This document shows positions 32,873 through 41,367 of a stretch of 64,000 bases of DNA, piece by piece (position 1 is the first letter of the stretch; each line of letters opens with the position of its first letter). The stretch covers positions 143,028 to 207,027 of the forward strand of contig CAJUBD010000001.1 of the NCBI GenBank assembly GCA_910584475.1, read 5' to 3'. Position numbers and translations under genes: made by a program. Source of the DNA: an uncultured Treponema sp. GTDB taxonomy: Bacteria > Spirochaetota > Spirochaetia > Treponematales > Treponemataceae. The notes below the pieces were generated by a model. The model made no database searches. It was given only the letters and a program-made list of their open reading frames with translations, and was not told the origin of the DNA.

Positions 32873-33681
32873 ATTCTTTTTCCTCCCAATGCCAAAAACA
32901 ATTGTTGCAGCCGTGAAAATCCGGCTTCGAATCCGCGCGTGAAAGCGTCAATCATGCTCGGCATCAACGCCGTCAAAATGAAAAATGCCGTCAAAATCAT
33001 CACGGGAAACCCTTCGGAAAGAAGGTTCATCTGCGGCGCGGCTTTCGAAAGGATTCCCACCGAAATCGTGATGAGCATCAGCGTCCCCATTATCGGAAGC
33101 GCGATGACAAGCGCGTTGGCGAAAAGCGTGCTCAAAGAGCCAATCATCGTCTGGACAAGAACGCCGCCTTGCATGTCGCGCACGATCGAAAACGCGCTGA
33201 GCGTCTTGAAGCTCGAAACAAGCGCGCCCAAAAACAATTTTTGAAACCAACGCGTTTGCATGAAAATCAGCATCGCAATCAAATTCAAATATTGTCCCAT
33301 CAAAGGATTTTCCACTTGGCTCAAAGCATCATAGACTTCGCTCGCGGAAAATCCCATTTGGAACGCGAAGAATTGTCCCGCCGTGCTGAACGCCGAAAAA
33401 ATGATGCTCACGAAAAATCCCGTTATTATTCCGAGCAAAGCCTCGCCCGCCAAAAGCAGGAAGAATTGCATCGTAAAAAGCGCGTCCGCGTTCATCGCCG
33501 CGCCATACGCGGAATAGTCCACTTGCGGAAGGACGATGTATGACATATAGAGCGCGAGCGCAAGGCGCGCGACGGTAGGAACGTTCCGCATAGAAAAAAG
33601 CGGAAGCGTCATCAAGAGAGCAAAACATCTTACCGTCGCCAGCAAAAACGCGGGCGCATTGTTCAAAACATCGTCCAGCAT
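32869..33681 (-). CDS. fliR: Flagellar export apparatus protein FliR
   Basis: Part of the FliPQR export gate. The 270-aa protein has about six membrane helices and family features such as PLFSMRNVPTVARLALAL at the N-terminus and LMLITISVGILSKAAPQMN. No ribosome-binding site precedes ATG 33681; instead TATACT ends 5 nt upstream, with only a weak -35, suggesting an internal leaderless start in addition to read-through. A 181-bp gap separates it from fliQ, unusual in this otherwise tightly packed operon. Confidence 0.93.
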   Translation of the reverse strand: MLDDVLNNAPAFLLATVRCFALLMTLPLFSMRNVPTVARLALALYMSYIVLPQVDYSAYGAAMNADALFTMQFFLLLAGEALLGIITGFFVSIIFSAFSTAGQFFAFQMGFSASEVYDALSQVENPLMGQYLNLIAMLIFMQTRWFQKLFLGALVSSFKTLSAFSIVRDMQGGVLVQTMIGSLSTLFANALVIALPIMGTLMLITISVGILSKAAPQMNLLSEGFPVMILTAFFILTALMPSMIDAFTRGFEAGFSRLQQLFLALGGKRI

Positions 33682-33862
33682 AATTCAGTATAAAATCCAA
33701 CGCAAAAAATCAAAAACACGCTCCCAGCGAGAGCCGCGCCGTCGAGAAGTCGCGGCCGATGGTCGCCAACGAGTGTGCACGACAAACTCGCCCAAGCATT
33801 CTAAAACTCGCTTACGCGCCTTTTTTCCCTTCGCGTCAACATCCCCCTTTCATTCAGAAACC
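33682..33862 (-). other. Structured gap between fliQ and fliR
   Basis: No gene. More GC-rich than other gaps, it carries an inverted repeat GCCGCG/CGCGGC with a 12-nt loop (about 33737-33760) inside weaker outer arms (CACACTC and GAGCGTG). A -10-like TATACT (33692-33687) ends 5 nt before the fliR start. Confidence 0.45.
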
Positions 33863-34132
33863 CTATCGCGCGAGCGCGGGGATTTGTCCGAAAAGCGTCA
33901 TCGTATAATCGCGCAGCGTGGCGAACATCCAGCCGCCCAAAAGCGCGAGCACCGCCAGAATCGTCAGCATCTTCGGCAGAAAAGTCAGCGTCTGCTCTTG
34001 AATCGAAGTGGTCGCCTGAAAAATCGCGATGACAAGTCCGATTATCAAGGCCGCGCCCAAAACAGGAGCGATCAAGATCAAAACCTGCAAGATTCCTGAG
34101 CGCATCAAAATCATGATTTGTCCCAAATCCAT
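33863..34132 (-). CDS. fliQ: Flagellar export apparatus protein FliQ
   Basis: Small export-gate subunit, 89 aa with two membrane helices (VLILIAPVLGAALIIGLVIA and FLPKMLTILAVLALLGGWMF) joined by the conserved FQATTSIQEQTL segment. It lies 7 bp after fliP. A GGTGAAAA site precedes the ATG. Confidence 0.95.
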   Translation of the reverse strand: MDLGQIMILMRSGILQVLILIAPVLGAALIIGLVIAIFQATTSIQEQTLTFLPKMLTILAVLALLGGWMFATLRDYTMTLFGQIPALAR

Positions 34133-34139
34133 TTTTCAC

Positions 34140-35003
34140 CTACCTCAAGACCGAAATGAAAAGCTGCCTCGTCAAAAGCCCCCATCCGTCCACAAGCACG
34201 AAAAGCATAAGTTTGAACGGCATGGAAATCTGTACCGGCGGCAGCATCATCATTCCCATCGACATCAAAATGCTCGCCACAACCATGTCGATTATGATAA
34301 ACGGAATGTACAAATAGATTCCGATTTTGAATGCCACCGTCAGCTCATGCAGAATGTATGCCGGCACGAGGACATGCGTCGGAACATCTTCGAGCGTGTC
34401 AGGCCGTTCCATGTTTCCCATTCCCATGAACATCTCGATGTAGCTCGTGTCGCCCGCCATCTGCGAATACATAAAATAGCGAATCGGCTTTTGCGCGCCG
34501 TCGAACGCCTCCTGAATGCCGATTTCCCCGTCGCGCATCGGCACGAACGCGTTGTCATAAATGTTGGTAAAAGTCGGCCACATCACGAAAAGCGTCATGA
34601 AAAAAGCGATTCCGTTCAAGACGCTCGTCGGAGGGACTTGCTGCAACGAAAGCGCGCGCTTTATGAAATCAAGCACAATCGAAAAACGCAAAAAGCACGT
34701 GAGCAAAATCAAAAGGCTCGGCGCGAGCGTGAGCAGCGTGAGCAAAACCAAAAGCTGCACGCTGAACGCCACTTCCTCGCCGCTTTCAGGCCTCGTTATG
34801 TTTATGTCGATGTTCGGGATTTGGACTGGATTCACATCGCCTTCCATCTGCATCGTTCCGCGCGAGGAACCTTGTGGAAAATTCGCATCATCCTCGGCGC
34901 GCATCGCGTTCTGCGGAAAAATCGGAGAAGCGAAAATTGACATTAAAATTGCGAAAGCGAAAATTCTTGAGAGATTTTTTTTTGTAAAAAAATTCGCCGT
35001 CAC
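34140..35003 (-). CDS. fliP: Flagellar export apparatus protein FliP
   Basis: Export-gate subunit. The 287-aa protein has an N-terminal signal-like helix (FAFAILMSIFASPIF), a hydrophilic stretch, and then helices with LLVLLTLLTLAPSLLILLTC, RFSIVLDFIKRAL, QQVPPTSVLNGIAFFMTLFV and a C-terminal VDGWGLLTRQLF, all FliP hallmarks. I prefer GTG 35003, which has GGAGG 7 nt upstream; ATG 35009, two codons earlier, has the site only one base away but overlaps the fliO stop. Confidence 0.95.
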   Translation of the reverse strand: MTANFFTKKNLSRIFAFAILMSIFASPIFPQNAMRAEDDANFPQGSSRGTMQMEGDVNPVQIPNIDINITRPESGEEVAFSVQLLVLLTLLTLAPSLLILLTCFLRFSIVLDFIKRALSLQQVPPTSVLNGIAFFMTLFVMWPTFTNIYDNAFVPMRDGEIGIQEAFDGAQKPIRYFMYSQMAGDTSYIEMFMGMGNMERPDTLEDVPTHVLVPAYILHELTVAFKIGIYLYIPFIIIDMVVASILMSMGMMMLPPVQISMPFKLMLFVLVDGWGLLTRQLFISVLR

Positions 35004-35005
35004 CC

Positions 35006-35671
35006 TCATTCCTCCGAACCGAGTTTCTTTCGCTGCGCTTCGAAAAATTCCGAAATCTTCGCGTCAGTTTTTTTCTGTCCTGAGGACTGCGCGTTTTTCG
35101 GATTCAAAAAAGTCGAAAGAATGTCGCTGAAATTGCGCGCGCGGGCGTTGTTTTCGTTTCGGTCGGCGTTGAGGTTCATCGCGTCCACAAGTTCCTTGTC
35201 CGTGATTTCTCCAAGCAAGTCAATCGAACTGTCCGTCACGCCGAGCAAATAGGCATGCTCCAAAAGCGTCACGATTTGCACGGACTTTCCGGGCGCAATC
35301 GAAATCGCCGCGACTTTTCGCAAGAAAGTATCATCCTCCGTGATTGCGCCGCCCATCTTCTTTTTCATGAAATTCATCACGAAGTAAATGCATACGACGA
35401 CGACAATCAATACGAAAACCATCCTGAAGAAAACCCAGACGGTCGAGCCGCCTACGTTTTGCGGTGAATTTTCGGAAACATAAATCGAAGTCGAGCCGTC
35501 CGCGCCTCCAATTCTGAGAGTGGATTCGTCCGGAAGTTGATTTGCGGAATTTTCACCAGACTGAATTTGCGAAGAAGGAGCGGATCCGCCCTGCGAATCT
35601 TGAGAAAAAGCGAAAAAACAAAAAAGAGAAAAAGCGCACAAAAGCGCGAACTTTTTTTTCGAGAAATTCAA
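35006..35671 (-). CDS. fliO: Flagellar protein FliO (FliZ-like)
   Basis: Accessory protein that stabilises FliP. It has a signal-like N-terminus (KKKFALLCAFSLFCFFAFSQ), a polar stretch of about 60 residues, a membrane helix (MVFVLIVVVVCIYFVMNF) and the small FliO domain (RKVAAISIAPGKSVQIVTLL, AYLLGVTDSSIDLLGEI), then a charged tail. I set the start at TTG 35671, with GGTGGGG 5 nt upstream (221 aa); ATG 35686 is an alternative without such a site. Confidence 0.85.
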   Translation of the reverse strand: MNFSKKKFALLCAFSLFCFFAFSQDSQGGSAPSSQIQSGENSANQLPDESTLRIGGADGSTSIYVSENSPQNVGGSTVWVFFRMVFVLIVVVVCIYFVMNFMKKKMGGAITEDDTFLRKVAAISIAPGKSVQIVTLLEHAYLLGVTDSSIDLLGEITDKELVDAMNLNADRNENNARARNFSDILSTFLNPKNAQSSGQKKTDAKISEFFEAQRKKLGSEE

Positions 35672-35722
35672 TTTTACCCCACCCATATAAATTGCGCGCC
35701 AAATTTTCGGCACGCGGAAAAA

Positions 35723-36898
35723 TCATCGCAGTTCCGAAACGCGCTCCTGCGGAGAAAGGATTTCGGTGATGCGGACGCCGAAGTTTTCGTCGATGACTAC
35801 GACTTCGCCTTTCGCTATCGGCTTGTGGTTCACGAGAATGTCCACAGGTTCGCCCGCGAGCTTGTCCAATTCGATGATCGTGCCTTCGCCAAAACCGAGG
35901 ATTTCTTTTATCGGCTTTTTCGTGCGCCCGAGTTCTACGGTCATCTCCATGAAAACGTCCATCAAGAGACCTATGTTGCCCTGATCGCCGCCCATTCCGC
36001 CGCCCATAAGCGAAGGATATTGAACCGCCTGAACGTTCGGAGCCGCACCCATAGGCATTCCCTGCATTGGCATACCGCCCATCTGCATATTCGGCATCCC
36101 CTGCATTGGCATTCCTCCCATCGCCATTCCGCCCATCTGCATGCCTCCTCCCATCGGCATCGCGCCACCGTGCTGCGCCTGAGGAGCGGCTCCCGCGAGG
36201 CTAGCCATATCTGCCGCGTTCAACGCGCCGCCCGCGGCGGGGAATCCGCCTCCGCCCAAAGCCATTCCAATCTGCCATGCCGCTTCGCCCGAAATCGCCT
36301 CCCAAAGAGTATACGACTGGCCGTCAATAGTAAGCGGATATGAAAAAAGCGCGAACGTGTTCTGGGGAATCCTTGCCATCGCCTTTGGAACGCTCATCGA
36401 TTCCGCAGGATTGCATGCGAGTCCCGGAAGCTGCCCTGTTTTGTCTATGGCAGTAAGCTCGTCGTTCGTGTGTGTCGAAAGAGTTTCATTGATTACGGAG
36501 AAGGCCATGTCATCAAGCGTGGCGTTTTCTTCCTTGTTGATGAGGCTTACCAATTTTTGCGCGCATTCCGTGGAAATCACATAAAGGTGATCGCCTTTCA
36601 GACCTGCGGAAAAATCCGCCTGAGTCGCGACGACGACTTCTGGAATCTTCGACAAAAACTGATCGCGGCTGGAAGATTCCACGATGGGATTTCCGGCGGA
36701 CACTTCCGCGCCAGTCATCTGCTTCAAATTCTCGACGAGAGGATCCTTTAAATCCCCTGCGAATTTTGTCAGAGTCTCCGTGTCAATATTTACGGACGGC
36801 GCTGCCGCGGCAACCTGCCCTGACGCATTGAGACCGTCCATCGGAACGCCCGAAAGCAACGCGTCGATTTCGTCCTGAGAAATTACACCATCACTCAT
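35723..36898 (-). CDS. fliY: Flagellar switch protein FliY (CheC-like plus FliN domain)
   Basis: C-ring protein. The 391-aa protein begins with SQDEIDALLSG, a CheY-P-binding type motif shared with FliM, then a CheC/FliM-like middle (to about residue 220) with a phosphatase-like helix pattern (LDDMAFSVINETLSTHTNDE), a Met/Gly-rich linker (about 235-285), and a FliN/SpoA domain at the end (MEMTVELGRTKKPIKEILGF). ATG 36898 overlaps the fliM stop (ATGA). No separate fliN is in the operon, so FliY likely fills that role. Confidence 0.93.
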   Translation of the reverse strand: MSDGVISQDEIDALLSGVPMDGLNASGQVAAAAPSVNIDTETLTKFAGDLKDPLVENLKQMTGAEVSAGNPIVESSSRDQFLSKIPEVVVATQADFSAGLKGDHLYVISTECAQKLVSLINKEENATLDDMAFSVINETLSTHTNDELTAIDKTGQLPGLACNPAESMSVPKAMARIPQNTFALFSYPLTIDGQSYTLWEAISGEAAWQIGMALGGGGFPAAGGALNAADMASLAGAAPQAQHGGAMPMGGGMQMGGMAMGGMPMQGMPNMQMGGMPMQGMPMGAAPNVQAVQYPSLMGGGMGGDQGNIGLLMDVFMEMTVELGRTKKPIKEILGFGEGTIIELDKLAGEPVDILVNHKPIAKGEVVVIDENFGVRITEILSPQERVSELR

Positions 36899-37929
36899 AC
36901 TGCTTCTTCTCCTTCTACGGAAAGCTCTTCAAACTCTTCGTCGCTTCCGTCTTCGAGTTTGCCTGTTACCTGAACCGCCATTTTTTTGCCCACAACTCCG
37001 GGCTGGCAATAATATTTTTTCTTATCGCCTATATTGAGCGTCAGCTGGTCGCCGACCTTTGTATTAGAGAGCTTTACGACATCGCCCGCGCGCAGAGAAA
37101 GCACTTCGCGAATGGGAATGTTTATCGAGCCGATTTCCGCCACCACATCCATATTCACGACAGAAATCTTCTCTTTGAGCGTTCCGAAATACTGCGTCGT
37201 GCTGCTCCGCCTCACGGAACTGAACCAGAATTGGGAAGAAAGCTTCGAGATAATCGGCTCGATCGTAAGGTAGGGAATGCAGAAATTTATCATTCCCTCT
37301 TCCTCCGCGACTTTTGTTTCCAAAGTCACGAGGACGACCATTTCCGTCGGAGGAACAATCTGCGCGAACTGCGGATTCGTCTCAATCTGTCCCAAGCGAG
37401 GTCGCAAGTCGATTACCTGCGTCCAAGCCTCGCGCATGTTCGCCAAAATGCGCACGATGACGCCTTCCATTACCGCCTGCTCGATGTCGGTGAGGTCGCG
37501 GCTCTTATTTCCCGTAACGTCGCCCGTGCCGCCGAAAAGCTTGTCAATCATGCAGAACGTGATTGCGGGATCGATTTCCAAGACCGCGTTGCCTTTAAGC
37601 GGATCCATGTTTATGACGGCGAGCGTCGTCGGAGTCGGAATCGAGCGGATGAATTCCTCGTAAGTGAGCTGGTCTACAGTCGCGACGTGAACATGAACTA
37701 GCGAGCGCAACTGCGCCGAAAGGCTCGTAGTGGTCAGACGCGCGAAAGTCTCGTGCATAATCTGCACGGTACGAATCTGCTCCTTTGAAAATTTGTCGGG
37801 ACGCTTGAAGTCGTAAATCTTAATCTTGCGGGTATCCGACACCGCCTTGTAATCATCAGTATCGGACTGTCCCGTATTGATTGCATTGAGAAGCTGATCT
37901 ATTTCGTCCTGCGAAAGAACATCCGTCAT
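36895..37929 (-). CDS. fliM: Flagellar motor switch protein FliM
   Basis: C-ring protein that receives CheY-P. The 344-aa protein has the N-terminal SQDEIDQLLNA motif, the middle domain with TYEEFIRSIPTPTTLAVINM and LFGGTGDVTGNKSRDLTDIE (GGTG loop contacting FliG), and a C-terminal SpoA domain (INIPIREVLSLRAGDVVKL). Length is typical. Lies 24 bp after fliL. Confidence 0.95.
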   Translation of the reverse strand: MTDVLSQDEIDQLLNAINTGQSDTDDYKAVSDTRKIKIYDFKRPDKFSKEQIRTVQIMHETFARLTTTSLSAQLRSLVHVHVATVDQLTYEEFIRSIPTPTTLAVINMDPLKGNAVLEIDPAITFCMIDKLFGGTGDVTGNKSRDLTDIEQAVMEGVIVRILANMREAWTQVIDLRPRLGQIETNPQFAQIVPPTEMVVLVTLETKVAEEEGMINFCIPYLTIEPIISKLSSQFWFSSVRRSSTTQYFGTLKEKISVVNMDVVAEIGSINIPIREVLSLRAGDVVKLSNTKVGDQLTLNIGDKKKYYCQPGVVGKKMAVQVTGKLEDGSDEEFEELSVEGEEAV

Positions 37930-37953
37930 TCAAAAGCCTCGCTCTTTTTCCGC

Positions 37954-38502
37954 CTATTGCTGCGTAACGACATTCAATTTGTCAAAGGAAATCTTTCTGA
38001 TTTTGCCCCTGCTCAAAATAGTGTCGTTAATCTCGTTTCTGAGTTCAATCTTAATTTTTTCCTCGTTGCGCGGCGAAAGTTCTTCCGCCGTTTTTCCGGC
38101 GAAATAGTTTCGCAAAAAGTCGCGAATCGGAATTCTCTGCGCCGTGATTTCCGTGGAAGTCACCTTGTCCTCTTTCTTGTAGCCCATAAAAATATTCACG
38201 ACGATGCTCGCCGGAATCGGATCGCTAGAGCGCGTCTGGATTTCGCCGAGCGACTGATACCATTCCAATTCTTCGGCGACTTCCTTGTAGTCCTCGCTTA
38301 TTGGTATGGCAGCCTGCTGAGGCTTGTTCGCGCCCATTACGTTCATCGTAATCACTACGACCGCGACAATGAGAATAATCGCTCCAAGTCCTATTGCCAC
38401 GAAAAGCAAGATTTTGGGAAGGATGCCGCCTCCCCCGCCTTTTTTCTCCGACGTTCCGCCGCCCTCGTCGTCAAAGGTGCCGTCTGTATCATCGTCCGCC
38501 AT
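37954..38502 (-). CDS. fliL: Flagellar basal body-associated protein FliL
   Basis: Single-pass inner membrane protein that supports the stator. The 182-aa protein has an acidic, glycine-rich cytoplasmic N-terminus, one membrane helix (KILLFVAIGLGAIILIVAVV) and a periplasmic domain ending with ELRNEINDTILSRGKIRKIS, the usual FliL tail pattern. GGAGG precedes the ATG. Confidence 0.92.
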   Translation of the reverse strand: MADDDTDGTFDDEGGGTSEKKGGGGGILPKILLFVAIGLGAIILIVAVVVITMNVMGANKPQQAAIPISEDYKEVAEELEWYQSLGEIQTRSSDPIPASIVVNIFMGYKKEDKVTSTEITAQRIPIRDFLRNYFAGKTAEELSPRNEEKIKIELRNEINDTILSRGKIRKISFDKLNVVTQQ

Positions 38503-38575
38503 TTTCCACCTCCAAATTTCGACGCACCTAAACGCGCCGTGCGAATCTCGCCTTAAGCGAATTCCGCTTCAATTT

Positions 38576-39346
38576 TTAAAAATGTCCCTCGTCGAGGATT
38601 ATTATGTCCACCCTGCGGTTGTACGCGCGCCCCTCCTCCGTATCGTTGCTGAATTTCGGACGCTTGTCGGCGTAGCCAGCGATGGAAAACTTTTCCTCGT
38701 CGACCCCGAAATCCGCAAGATAATGAAGAACATTCATCGCGCGCGCCGCGGACAGTTCCCAATTGCTCGGGAACGTCTCCCGTTGATTGGAATCCTCATC
38801 CGAGCCTTCATCCGCGATGTATGCGTCCACCGGCGTATTGTCGGTATGACCCTCTATTCTAAATCTTCGGTTTTTTTCGATTAAATCTTTATCATTAAAA
38901 AATTCGGAAAGACGCAAAAGCGTTTCCCGCGTGTTCTCGATGTCTAGGCGCGCGCTGCCTGGTCTGAAAAACGAGTCGGCGGCAAGCGAAATGACAAGCC
39001 CGCGCTCATCGCTTGTAACCGTAATCTTCGCGCTCTTGATGTCCGGCGCGAAAAGCGAGACGGCCTTTTTTTTGGCCATTCCGAGCGAACGCCCCTTTTC
39101 CATCGATGGAAGCGCGCTTACCGTATTCCCCAAGTCGGAAAGCCTGCCTGCCGAAAGCGACATTCCGCCCGTAACCGTCTCCGTCTGGTTCATCTGGAGC
39201 GATTCGGTAATAGTGGCGAGTTGAGTGACATCAATTTCCGAAGGATTGTAGAGCATTACGAAAAAACAGAGCATAAGAGTAATCATGTCTCCGTAAGTGC
39301 CCTGCCATGCTGTAGAAGGTTTTTCAGGCTCTTTTTTCTTTCCCAT
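38576..39346 (-). CDS. motB: Flagellar motor stator protein MotB
   Basis: Stator subunit that anchors to peptidoglycan. The 256-aa protein has one membrane helix with the proton-carrying aspartate at about residue 20 (TYGDMITLMLCFFVML), a linker, and an OmpA-like peptidoglycan-binding domain with FRIEGHTDNTPVDAY and a DRRVDI-type end (AYNRRVDIII). It lies 4 bp after motA. Confidence 0.95.
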   Translation of the reverse strand: MGKKKEPEKPSTAWQGTYGDMITLMLCFFVMLYNPSEIDVTQLATITESLQMNQTETVTGGMSLSAGRLSDLGNTVSALPSMEKGRSLGMAKKKAVSLFAPDIKSAKITVTSDERGLVISLAADSFFRPGSARLDIENTRETLLRLSEFFNDKDLIEKNRRFRIEGHTDNTPVDAYIADEGSDEDSNQRETFPSNWELSAARAMNVLHYLADFGVDEEKFSIAGYADKRPKFSNDTEEGRAYNRRVDIIILDEGHF

Positions 39347-39350
39347 CAGA

Positions 39351-40133
39351 CTAATCCTTCAATACTTCCGCGCCAACAGCCTTTCTGCTGACAGGATCAA
39401 GATAAGTCAAAAGTTTCTGCGCGATGACGCGCGAGTTCTCGCCCGCCTGAATGGCAAGAACGCCTTCAATGACCATTTCCTTTACGCGCATTTCAGAAGA
39501 GTTTTGGGTCTGAAGGTTTTGCGCCATAGGCACCAAAATCCAGTTCGCCATCATAGAACCGTAAAGCGTCGTAATCAAGGCGACTGCCATATTCGGACCA
39601 AGAGAGCTTTTGTCCTCCAAGTTGTTCAACATGCCTATAAGTCCGAGAACCGTACCCATCATACCGAAGCCCGGAGCGAAACCTCCCCACTGGTTCAAAA
39701 TGTTAATCCATTCAAAATGCCGCGCCTCGGTCTGGCTCATCTCGTTTTCCATGATGGTGCGGACCACCGCGCTGTCAGTACCGTCAATCACGAGACGAAG
39801 ACCGCTCTTGAGAAACTGATCGTCCAAATCTTCAAGTCCGTCTTCCAAAATCAAGATGCCTTCGCGGCGAGCCTTGTCCGAAAGGTTCACGATGTTCTGA
39901 ACCAAATTCTTTTCGCCGAAATCCGGAATCTTAAAGCACCGTCCCATAATCTTGAACATTCCCAGAGCCTTGTTCAGCGGGGTCATAATGCAAATCGCGG
40001 CATAAGAGCCGCCTATGGTCATAAACACGGAAGGAATGTCTATGATTCCTCCCAAAGTACCACCGGAAGTCAAAACCGACATCACTATACATGCCGCGCC
40101 GCCAACGATTCCGATTATTGTCGCTATGTCCAT
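39351..40133 (-). CDS. motA: Flagellar motor stator protein MotA
   Basis: Stator subunit with four membrane helices. The 260-aa protein has GGTLGGIIDIPSVFMTIGGS at helices 1-2, a large cytoplasmic loop with RREGILILEDGLEDLDDQF (charged residues that contact FliG), and PGFGMMGTVLGLIGML plus SMMANWILVPMAQNL in helices 3-4. Length and motifs are normal. It follows flbD by 22 bp. Confidence 0.95.
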   Translation of the reverse strand: MDIATIIGIVGGAACIVMSVLTSGGTLGGIIDIPSVFMTIGGSYAAICIMTPLNKALGMFKIMGRCFKIPDFGEKNLVQNIVNLSDKARREGILILEDGLEDLDDQFLKSGLRLVIDGTDSAVVRTIMENEMSQTEARHFEWINILNQWGGFAPGFGMMGTVLGLIGMLNNLEDKSSLGPNMAVALITTLYGSMMANWILVPMAQNLQTQNSSEMRVKEMVIEGVLAIQAGENSRVIAQKLLTYLDPVSRKAVGAEVLKD

Positions 40134-40155
40134 TCAATACCTCTCGCGCCGAAAA

Positions 40156-40353
40156 TCACGATTCCTGCGCATTCACGCCGATCCTCTTTCGGTAGTCAAC
40201 AATTTTTTCTATGACATCTTCGGGGGAATTTCTCACGACGATTTTTTTTCCGGAAAGCATCGTGATGGTCAAATCAGGAAGGCATTCCATCGATTCAATC
40301 ATGTGCGGATTAACAAAGTAATTCGTCCCGTTGAGACGCTCGACTTTTATCAT
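40156..40353 (-). CDS. flbD: FlbD family flagellar protein
   Basis: A 65-aa protein (MIKVERLNGTNYFVNPHMIE, TMLSGKKIVVRNS, a C-terminal helix) matching the small FlbD/SwrD family encoded next to motA in spirochaetes and Firmicutes, where it affects stator function. First gene of the motility operon here, with a promoter at 40391-40419 and a leader of about 30 nt. Confidence 0.9.
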   Translation of the reverse strand: MIKVERLNGTNYFVNPHMIESMECLPDLTITMLSGKKIVVRNSPEDVIEKIVDYRKRIGVNAQES

Positions 40354-40390
40354 ATCTTAATTATTTCCCCACCAATAAGACACCATTTTG

Positions 40391-40419
40391 ATTTTAACAC
40401 ACTTATTCAAAAATTGCAA
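40391..40419 (-). promoter_or_regulatory. Promoter of the flbD-motility operon
   Basis: Minus strand: TTGCAA (40419-40414), 17-bp spacer, TAAAAT (40396-40391); start predicted near 40384. This is a housekeeping-type promoter, not a sigma-28 one. The rest of the 303-bp gap to the response-regulator gene shows no gene that I can support. Confidence 0.75.
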
Positions 40420-40620
40420 GCATTATTTTCAAATTTATCAAATCTTTTCGGATTTCCAGAACACCCGAGCAACGCGAAAGGAAAACGCGCTTTCCCTTGA
40501 CAAGACGGCGAAAAATCCGCGCTTCGTTCCAGCCATTGACTATCAGTCCTACCGCTAATTTTTCAAAACGGATTTTCCGAACATCCGCCACTTTTTTGAA
40601 AAAAAATCGAAAAAAATTCG

Positions 40621-40648
40621 TGCGCAATCCCGAAAACCGTAATATAAT
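40621..40648 (+). promoter_or_regulatory. Possible promoter of the response-regulator gene
   Basis: Weak TGCGCA at 40621-40626, 16-bp spacer, TATAAT at 40643-40648 (a second overlapping TATAAT at 40648-40653). ATG 40657 follows 8 nt after the first box and no ribosome-binding site is visible, so a leaderless start is possible. Confidence 0.45.
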
Positions 40649-40656
40649 ATAATGCG

Positions 40657-41358
40657 ATGAAACCGAAAATCTTCATAATCGAGGACGCTCCCGAAATGGC
40701 GGAGCTGATCGCCCTTTATGTAAACGGCGGCGGCATGGAGGCGCAGATTTTCGCCACGGCAGAAGACGCCCTCGACGAGCTGGAAAAAGGTGCGCCTCAA
40801 GGTGTCCTGCTCGACTTGAACCTGCCCAAAATGAGCGGGCTTGAATTTCTCGAGAAAATGCGCTCGGAATACAGCAAGGCGATTCCGATAGTGATTGTCA
40901 GCGCGCGCGACTCCGACGAAGACATAATAAAGGCTTTGGATTTGGGAGCGGACGAATTCGTCACGAAGCCGTTTTCTCCGCGCGTGCTAGTCGCGAGGCT
41001 TGACGCGAACCTGCGCCGTCAGAAAAAGGGCGAGGAAAACGCGGAAAACTCCATCTCTTTCGATGGCTACACGCTTTATGAAGACGCCTGCGTATTGAAA
41101 AAAGGCGCGGAAAAGATTCCGCTTTCCGCGCGCGAATTTGAAGTGCTAGACTTTTTGGTGCGCAACGCCGGAATGAGCTTTTCGCCCGAAAAAATTTATT
41201 CGAATGTATGGAAGAGTGACTTCGGCGACATCACGGCGGTGGCAGTATACATACAGCGGCTTCGCAAAAAAATCGAAAAGGATCCTTCGAACCCGCGGTA
41301 CATACGGACGATTTTCCGTTGCGGCTATCAATTTGATTTCCCCGAAAGCCCAAAATAG
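40657..41358 (+). CDS. OmpR/PhoB-family response regulator
   Basis: DNA-binding response regulator, 233 aa. Receiver domain: acidic pair in IIEDAPEM, phospho-acceptor aspartate in LLDLNLPKMSG (about residue 53), VSAR and the conserved lysine in VTKPFSP. C-terminal winged helix (about 130-228): LSAREFEVLDFLVRNAG, ITAVAVYIQRLRKKIE and IRTIFRCGYQFD, the recognition helix and wing of the OmpR type. The sensor kinase gene follows after 9 bp. Divergent from the motility operon; no target can be inferred. Confidence 0.92.
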   Translation: MKPKIFIIEDAPEMAELIALYVNGGGMEAQIFATAEDALDELEKGAPQGVLLDLNLPKMSGLEFLEKMRSEYSKAIPIVIVSARDSDEDIIKALDLGADEFVTKPFSPRVLVARLDANLRRQKKGEENAENSISFDGYTLYEDACVLKKGAEKIPLSAREFEVLDFLVRNAGMSFSPEKIYSNVWKSDFGDITAVAVYIQRLRKKIEKDPSNPRYIRTIFRCGYQFDFPESPK

Positions 41359-41367
41359 AAGGCGCAA

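Noticed and set aside
40403..40627. 74-codon minus-strand frame upstream of flbD
   Set aside because: It overlaps the flbD promoter, lacks a ribosome-binding site and has no recognisable features.
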